Position numbers and translations under genes: made by a program. A stretch of 7,388 nucleotides of DNA from contig JAPKEI010000133.1 of NCBI GenBank assembly GCA_028872685.1, positions 1 through 7,388 on the forward strand, written 5' to 3'. Below the pieces are notes generated by a model. It was not told the DNA's origin. It saw only the letters and a list, made by a program, of their open reading frames with translations, and did no database searches. Shown in pieces: positions 1 to 4,751 of the stretch. This DNA is from Verrucomicrobiota bacterium. Its GTDB lineage: Bacteria; Verrucomicrobiota; Verrucomicrobiia; Limisphaerales; UBA1100. Position 1 is the stretch's first letter; every line of letters starts with the position of its first letter.

Positions 1-20
1 CCCTCTGTGTCTCTGTGGTG
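1..20. repeat. Short CTCTGTG direct repeat at the window edge
   Basis: CTCTGTG occurs at 3-9 and again at 11-17, giving an 8-base period followed by GTGAA. The element is cut by the window edge, so its full length is unknown. From memory, CTCTGTG/CTCTGCG-type strings recur between genes in many environmental bacterial genomes, so this may be one end of a dispersed intergenic repeat. That is an inference; only the two copies are visible. Between it and mqnC (21-63) I see no clear promoter or ribosome binding site. Confidence 0.25.
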
Positions 21-63
21 AATCATTGCCCCACCTCTCTTCACGGCGTACACTCCCGACGTG

Positions 64-1149
64 ATGGATGACCTATTACAAAAAACGTGGGATGGCGAAC
101 GCGTTTCCGAAACGGAGGCGCTGCGGCTGTATTCGCTGCCGTTGGAGACGCTTGGCGCACTGGCGCATCGACGGCGGAAATTGGCCAAGGCGAAGGCTTT
201 TGACGGACGAGGCAATGACATCATCACTTTCAGCATCGACCGCAATATCAATTACACCAACGTCTGCAATGTGTACTGCAAGTTTTGCGCGTTTTGGCGC
301 AGCGAGAAAGCGGCGGATGCTTACGTGATCACGCACGATGAGATCGACCAAAAAATCGAGGAAACCCTCGCGCTGGATGGCACGCAAATATTGATGCAAG
401 GTGGCCATCATCCCAAGTTGACCAAGCAATGGTATCTCGATCTCCTGTCACACATCCGCGAAAAATTTCCGTCCATCAACGTGCACGGATTTTCACCCAG
501 CGAGTTCATTCATTTCCGCGAGGTTTTTGATGAGCCGCTGGAAGACATCATCCGCGATTTCCGCGCGGCGGGATTGGGCTCCATCCCCGGCGGCGGCGGG
601 GAAATTCTGGTGGACCGCGTGCGCCAAAAAATTTCTCCACTCAAAGCGATGAGCGACGAATGGCTGGAAGTGATGGCCATCGCCCACCGCCAAGGCCTCG
701 CCACCACGGCCACGATGATGTTCGGCCACGTGGAAACGGTGGAGGAACGCATCGAGCATTTGGAACGCGTGCGAGCGCAGCAGGATGAAACGAGTGGCTT
801 CACCGCGTTCATCGCTTGGACGTTTCAATCGGAGAACACCAAGCTCAAAGCGCCTACCGTGGGCGCGCATGAGTATTTACGGATGCAGGCGTTGTCGCGG
901 ATTTATTTGGATAACATCGAAAACATCCAAAGCTCATGGGTGACGCAAGGCCGCGAGATCGGTCAAGTAGCACTACGGCACGGGGCGAATGATTTGGGCA
1001 GCATTATGATCGAGGAAAACGTGGTGTCCAAAGCCGGCACGGTTTACTGCATGGACGTGGCCGACATGCAACGATTGATAAAGGACCTCGGCTACGAGCC
1101 GCGCCAGCGCGATAATTGGTACAAGCTCGTCGACGCTGTGGCGGCTTAG
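64..1149 (+). CDS. mqnC: Cyclic dehypoxanthinyl futalosine synthase (MqnC), radical SAM
   Basis: MqnC catalyses the radical SAM cyclisation of dehypoxanthinyl futalosine in the cytoplasmic futalosine route to menaquinone. The predicted protein has 361 residues, the usual length for MqnC. The [4Fe-4S]/SAM motif CxxxCxxC is at about 68-75 (CNVYCKFC), preceded by the family-typical NINYTN. It is followed by MQGGHHP (111-117), HGFSPSE (141-147), SIPGGGGEILVDRVR (173-187), TATMMFGHVET (215-225), FTAFIAWTFQ (246-255), NIQSSWVTQG (287-296) and GANDLGSIMIEENV (307-320). This order separates MqnC from its paralogue MqnE. I chose ATG at 64 because Met-Asp-Asp-Leu fits family N-termini; an in-frame GTG sits directly before it at 61. 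Neither has a Shine-Dalgarno site. No other mqn gene is present in the window. The 3' end overlaps the stop of the convergent membrane gene by 4 nt. Confidence 0.93.
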   Translation: MDDLLQKTWDGERVSETEALRLYSLPLETLGALAHRRRKLAKAKAFDGRGNDIITFSIDRNINYTNVCNVYCKFCAFWRSEKAADAYVITHDEIDQKIEETLALDGTQILMQGGHHPKLTKQWYLDLLSHIREKFPSINVHGFSPSEFIHFREVFDEPLEDIIRDFRAAGLGSIPGGGGEILVDRVRQKISPLKAMSDEWLEVMAIAHRQGLATTATMMFGHVETVEERIEHLERVRAQQDETSGFTAFIAWTFQSENTKLKAPTVGAHEYLRMQALSRIYLDNIENIQSSWVTQGREIGQVALRHGANDLGSIMIEENVVSKAGTVYCMDVADMQRLIKDLGYEPRQRDNWYKLVDAVAA

Positions 1150-1946
1150 TTCAGCGACGGGTCCACTTCATCCGTGGCTTCTGCTTCCGGCAAGGGCGGT
1201 GGCTCGAGGCTAAATACGCTGTTCAAGATGGCCTCTTTCGTTTTCCACAGCATGGTCATAGTCAACGTGATGACCAGCGTGGCGACCCACAAGATGGCGG
1301 CTTTCATCATCGCGGCGAGACCGAGATAGCTGCCGATGCTATCGGCAAATGCCGGCGCGAATTCACGCAGGCCGAGAAACACTGCGTCCGCCTTTTGATG
1401 CATCCACAGGCCGATAACCAACAGCAGAAACAAGCCGAAATTGAAATACACAAACAGCCGCACATCCGCGCGCAGGATGGGGTCAGGCAGCATCGCCGCC
1501 AGCCGGGCAAGCACCTGGTTGAGGTTCAGCACGTACATCATGCTGGCGGTGAAAAAAATGCACGCGGAATACACCACGTGTTGCTGAGCTTTACTCATCG
1601 AGCTCCAAGTCATCGTGTCGGACGTGATTTGCTGCTGCCAATGAAGGAAGGGTACGAGCCCCACCATCAGCAGTGCCAGCACTTGCGCGAAGCGCACGGT
1701 GCCCTGCCACACGCGTTCCTGCTTTTGAAAATGGCCGAGGCTGCGCGTGCCGTACCACAACAGCGCCATCGCCGCCAGCGCAGGGCCGATGCCCCACGAT
1801 TCCCACCACGACACCATCGTTTCCTGGACGCACACGAGCAACGCGAAGGGCAACGACCAAAAAAGCACCTCCAACCCGCGCACCAAACGGCGCAGTGAGG
1901 GCATAAGATCGGGATGCAACGGTTCGGGCGATTCAGTTTTGGCCAT
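1146..1946 (-). CDS. Six-helix integral membrane protein of unknown function
   Basis: I do not recognise the family. The 266-residue protein has six hydrophobic segments at about 26-47, 52-68, 84-102, 122-143, 163-183 and 207-233. Arg/Lys-rich loops at 69-84 and 144-162 fit the positive-inside rule with both ends in the cytoplasm. The N-terminus is polar, and the C-terminus is Pro/Glu/Asp-rich (EPPPLPEAEATDEVD, about 248-262). There is no cleavable signal peptide and no catalytic or transporter motif I can name. The ATG lies 2 nt after the speA stop, so the gene is very likely cotranscribed with speA and may be translated by coupling, since no Shine-Dalgarno motif is visible in the end of speA. 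That context could suggest a role linked to arginine or polyamines, but adjacency is the only support. The gene is intact and ends in TAA, overlapping the mqnC stop on the other strand. Confidence 0.82.
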   Translation of the reverse strand: MAKTESPEPLHPDLMPSLRRLVRGLEVLFWSLPFALLVCVQETMVSWWESWGIGPALAAMALLWYGTRSLGHFQKQERVWQGTVRFAQVLALLMVGLVPFLHWQQQITSDTMTWSSMSKAQQHVVYSACIFFTASMMYVLNLNQVLARLAAMLPDPILRADVRLFVYFNFGLFLLLVIGLWMHQKADAVFLGLREFAPAFADSIGSYLGLAAMMKAAILWVATLVITLTMTMLWKTKEAILNSVFSLEPPPLPEAEATDEVDPSLN

Positions 1947-1948
1947 AA

Positions 1949-3898
1949 TTAGAATGAAAGATAAGTGTACTCGTCCAAGCCGCGTTCGTATTCCTCGAGC
2001 AGTCGCATCCCTTCGCTGGGTTTGAGACGGTTGTCGCGGATGGCGGCGTCGAATTGTTTTTTCATTTGCCGCTGCAATTCGCGGCGGTTGTATTGCACGC
2101 TGTCGAGACTTTCGCTGAGGGTTTGGCCACGAATGACTTCTTCGATGTAATAACCGCTGGTCTCGTCGGGGTCGAGGAACACGTGGATTTCATTCACGCG
2201 CCCGAAGAGATTATGCAGATCGCCCATGACATCCTGATACGCACCCATCAAAAAGAACCCCAGAAAATACGGCTCATTTCCGCGCCCGTTTTTGCGCAAC
2301 TCATGCAGTGGCAGCGTGTCGCGCACGCCCTCAAGATCGATAAACTTCCGTACGGCGCCATCGGAATCACAAGTGATGTCCACCAACGTGGCCTCACGGG
2401 TGGGGCGCTCGGTGTGGCGGCTAAGCGGCACGATGGGAAAAAGTTGATCCACCGCCCAGTGGTCGAGCAGTGATTGGAAAACAGAAAAGTTACAAACATA
2501 CTGATCGCCCATTTGGTCTTCCAACTCGGCAATTTCCTCGGGCACGTGTTCCGCGCTGCGAAAATAGGTCAGCACTTTTTGGCAAATTTCCCAATACAGC
2601 GTTTCCACTTTCGCTTTTTCCTCAAGACCAAGCACGCCGAGGGTAAACATATTGGTGGCGTCGTCCTTGCAATTGAGGGCGTCGTGATATGCGGCGAGCT
2701 TGCCACCGCGCGCGAGGCCCCGCCGGATGCGCAGCAGTTGTTGCACGAGCGGATGTTCCTCCTTGCCGTATTTCAAATGCGGTTTGCGGGTCTTCGGCGT
2801 TTTGTTGTTTGCGCCAAACACTTCCACCAACAACACGCTGTGATGTGCCACCACGGCGCGACCGCTTTCGCTAATGAGATCCGGATGCGACACGTCCTCA
2901 GCATTGCAAACTTCGGCAACAGTTTGCACCACGTCGTTGGCGTATTCCTGCAGCGAATAATTTGCGGAACTCTCGAACGCAGCACGCGATCCATCATAAT
3001 CCACCGCAAGCCCTCCGCCTACATCGAGATATTCCAGTGGGAAGCCGAGCTGCCGCACCTTTGCATAAAACCGCGCACCCTCCTGCACGGCCTTGCGCAC
3101 TGTGAGAATGTCCGGCACTTGCGAGCCGATGTGAAAATGCAGCAACCGAAAGCAATCCTCCCAACCTTCCGCACGCAACAGCTCAATGGCAGCCATCAGT
3201 TCGGCGGTGTTGAGGCCGAACTTTGCATCCTCACCGCCACTGTCCGCCCACTTGCCGGTGCTGCGGCTGAGCAAACGCATCCGAATGCCGAGCTGCGGGC
3301 GCACGCCTTCGCGTTTGGCCACCGAGATAATCCGGCGCAATTCGTCGGGCTTCTCCACCACCAAAACCACCTGCCGCCCGAGCCGCGTGCCCATCAGTGC
3401 GGTGCGGATGAACGCGTCGTCTTTGTAGCCATTGCAAATCAACAAACTCCCCGCTTCATTTTGCAATGCCAACGCGGCGTGCAGTTCCGGTTTACTGCCC
3501 ACCTCGAGGCCAAACCCGTGCGGCCGACCGGCATCTAGAATTTCCTCCACCACTTCGCGCAGCGAATTCACCTTCACCGGAAACACCCCGCGATAGCGCC
3601 CGCGATAATCGTGCGCCTCAATCGATTTTCCAAACGCCGCACAAATTGCTTCCACGCGATGTCGCAAAATATCCTGAAACCGCACCAGCAACGGCGCCTT
3701 CAATCCCCGCTGGCGCGCGGTGGTCAGCACTTCCATCAGCTCCACTTCCGCGCCGGCCGCCTTTTGCGGGCGCGCCACTACGCGGCCGGCAGCGTTGATG
3801 CCAAAATACTCCGCACCCCAGCGGTCGATATTGTACACGCCGCGCGCGTCCTCAATCGTCCACTCGCTGTTCATTTTGCTGGTGGCGTCATCCGTCAT
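1949..3898 (-). CDS. speA: Biosynthetic arginine decarboxylase (SpeA)
   Basis: SpeA is a PLP enzyme that decarboxylates L-arginine to agmatine, the first step of the agmatine route to putrescine and spermidine. The 649-residue protein is close in length to E. coli SpeA (about 658). The N-terminal signature YNIDRWGAEYFGIN is at 22-35. The fold-III barrel carries the PLP-binding lysine in GVFPVKVN (K109), then HFHIGSQ (254-260), the glycine loop DVGGGLAVDYDG (292-303) and SESGR (343-347). A helical insert typical of the SpeA branch spans roughly 365-465. The C-terminal beta domain has the active-site pattern TCDSDG (C510, D511) and FLMGAYQDVMGDLHNLFG (549-566), ending with EYTYL as in E. coli. 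All key residues are present and I see no frameshift. The start used is the ATG at 3898; ATG codon 9 is the alternative, and neither has a Shine-Dalgarno site. The gene is divergent from the Nif3-like gene and probably cotranscribed with the membrane protein downstream. Confidence 0.96.
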   Translation of the reverse strand: MTDDATSKMNSEWTIEDARGVYNIDRWGAEYFGINAAGRVVARPQKAAGAEVELMEVLTTARQRGLKAPLLVRFQDILRHRVEAICAAFGKSIEAHDYRGRYRGVFPVKVNSLREVVEEILDAGRPHGFGLEVGSKPELHAALALQNEAGSLLICNGYKDDAFIRTALMGTRLGRQVVLVVEKPDELRRIISVAKREGVRPQLGIRMRLLSRSTGKWADSGGEDAKFGLNTAELMAAIELLRAEGWEDCFRLLHFHIGSQVPDILTVRKAVQEGARFYAKVRQLGFPLEYLDVGGGLAVDYDGSRAAFESSANYSLQEYANDVVQTVAEVCNAEDVSHPDLISESGRAVVAHHSVLLVEVFGANNKTPKTRKPHLKYGKEEHPLVQQLLRIRRGLARGGKLAAYHDALNCKDDATNMFTLGVLGLEEKAKVETLYWEICQKVLTYFRSAEHVPEEIAELEDQMGDQYVCNFSVFQSLLDHWAVDQLFPIVPLSRHTERPTREATLVDITCDSDGAVRKFIDLEGVRDTLPLHELRKNGRGNEPYFLGFFLMGAYQDVMGDLHNLFGRVNEIHVFLDPDETSGYYIEEVIRGQTLSESLDSVQYNRRELQRQMKKQFDAAIRDNRLKPSEGMRLLEEYERGLDEYTYLSF

Positions 3899-3912
3899 CG
3901 GCGGGGCATCAT
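3895..3912 (-). other. Possible leader mini-ORF (MMPRR) overlapping the speA start
   Basis: On the minus strand, ATG ATG CCC CGC CGA TGA reads Met-Met-Pro-Arg-Arg-stop, and its TGA overlaps the speA ATG as ATGA. The last two sense codons are arginine codons, and arginine is the substrate of the downstream enzyme. The first ATG lies 8 nt after the candidate -10 box, so it could be at or near the mRNA 5' end. The sequence is directly visible; translation and any regulatory role are inference, because a five-codon ORF easily arises by chance. Confidence 0.2.
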
Positions 3913-3920
3913 AGGGGCAG

Positions 3921-3949
3921 AAAATAGTTTTTCAATACGAGCATTGCAA
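3921..3949 (-). promoter_or_regulatory. Candidate sigma70-type promoter for speA
   Basis: On the minus strand, TTGCAA (plus 3944-3949) and TATTTT (plus 3921-3926) are separated by exactly 17 nt. Each matches 4 of 6 consensus bases. The -10 box ends 22 nt before the speA ATG, so the leader would be very short. The placement in the only sizeable intergenic region of the window supports it. This is a pattern match only. Confidence 0.35.
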
Positions 3950-3972
3950 AATTTTCCGCACGGGCCTTTTAT
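3944..3972 (+). promoter_or_regulatory. Weak candidate promoter for the Nif3-like gene
   Basis: TTGCAA (3944-3949) is its own reverse complement, so it can serve as a -35 box in both directions. On the plus strand it is followed after 17 nt by TTTTAT (3967-3972), a poor -10 match. Only 5 nt separate this from the ATG at 3978, so a transcript from here would be leaderless or nearly so. The call is weaker than the one for speA. Confidence 0.2.
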
Positions 3973-3977
3973 GCCGG

Positions 3978-4751
3978 ATGCCGTCCGTTCAGAAAAAAGC
4001 AAATCTCAAACCCATTGTCGCCCATTGCGACAAGACTCTGCGTCTCGACGCCATCGGCGATTACGATGGCGCACACAACGGTTTGCAGGTGGAAAACAAC
4101 GGGCACATCACCCGTATCGCCGCCGCCGTGGACGCCTCGCTCGCCACCGTACGACTCGCCGCCGAAGCGAAGGCAGATTTGTTGGTCGTCCATCACGGCC
4201 TTTTTTGGAGCCCACAACTGCCGTGGACCGGCCCTAAACGCGCGCTCATCGGCGAGTTGGTGAAAAACAACCTCGCCGTGTACAGCGCCCACTTGCCGCT
4301 GGACGCCCATCCGCGCCTCGGCAACAACGCCGGACTTTGCAAGGCCTTGAAATTCACGAAGCCCAAACCATTTTTCGAGGAATACGGCAGCCCCATCGGA
4401 CTGCGCGTGAGCACTCGTTTGTGCCGTGATATTTTAAGCGACCGATTAAAAACCATCCTCGGCGCGGCACCCACGTTATTGCGCGGCGGGCCGAGCATTT
4501 GTAAAAAGATTGGCATCGTCACCGGCGGCGCCGGCGGCAGCATCGCGCGCGCAGCGGCGGAAGGGGTGGACACCTTTATCACCGGCGAAGGCCCGCACTG
4601 GACGGGGGCGTTGGCGGAGGAATTGGGGATCAATGTTTTCTACGGCGGCCACTACGCGACGGAGATTTTTGGCGTGAAGGCACTGGCGGCTCATCTCTCG
4701 AAGAAGTTTCGGCTACCGTGGGAGTTTCTGGATCATCCGACGGGATTGTAA
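3978..4751 (+). CDS. Nif3-like dinuclear metal center protein (YbgI/DUF34 family)
   Basis: This is a member of the widespread Nif3/YbgI family, which forms toroidal hexamers binding two metal ions per subunit. It is often labelled GTP cyclohydrolase 1 type 2, but its physiological substrate is unsettled. The protein has 257 residues, the length of the short bacterial form without the central inserted domain. Family motifs in order are DYDGAHNGLQV (28-38), VVHHGLFW (70-77, supplying ligands H72 and H73), YSAHLPLDAHP..GNN (102-117, ligand D109), ITGEGPHW (201-208) and GGHYATE (223-229, ligands H225 and E229). All the expected metal ligands are present. The start at 3978 has no Shine-Dalgarno site; the ATG at 3971 is out of frame. 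The last 122 nt, including the GGHYATE codons, overlap the 3' end of the opposing YfhO-like gene. The gene is divergent from speA, and nothing suggests a shared operon. Confidence 0.92.
   Translation: MPSVQKKANLKPIVAHCDKTLRLDAIGDYDGAHNGLQVENNGHITRIAAAVDASLATVRLAAEAKADLLVVHHGLFWSPQLPWTGPKRALIGELVKNNLAVYSAHLPLDAHPRLGNNAGLCKALKFTKPKPFFEEYGSPIGLRVSTRLCRDILSDRLKTILGAAPTLLRGGPSICKKIGIVTGGAGGSIARAAAEGVDTFITGEGPHWTGALAEELGINVFYGGHYATEIFGVKALAAHLSKKFRLPWEFLDHPTGL

Noticed and set aside
1116..1898. A 260-codon plus-strand open frame opposite the six-helix membrane protein gene
   Set aside because: The translation is dominated by His, Gln and Arg and has no domain. The minus-strand frame instead gives six well-formed hydrophobic helices that obey the positive-inside rule.
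2474..3538. A 354-codon plus-strand open frame opposite speA
   Set aside because: It lies wholly antisense to a clear SpeA with all catalytic motifs. The translation is His/Arg/Ala-rich with no recognisable domain, as expected from the complement of a codon-biased gene.
3611..4237. A 208-codon plus-strand open frame spanning the speA start, the intergenic region and the start of the Nif3-like gene
   Set aside because: It overlaps two well-supported genes in other frames, and its translation is low-complexity and Arg-rich with no motif.
4614..4635. GGAGGA followed by ATG (4633) as an internal ribosome binding site and start
   Set aside because: It falls inside conserved Nif3 coding sequence (AEELGINV), and no meaningful downstream frame follows.
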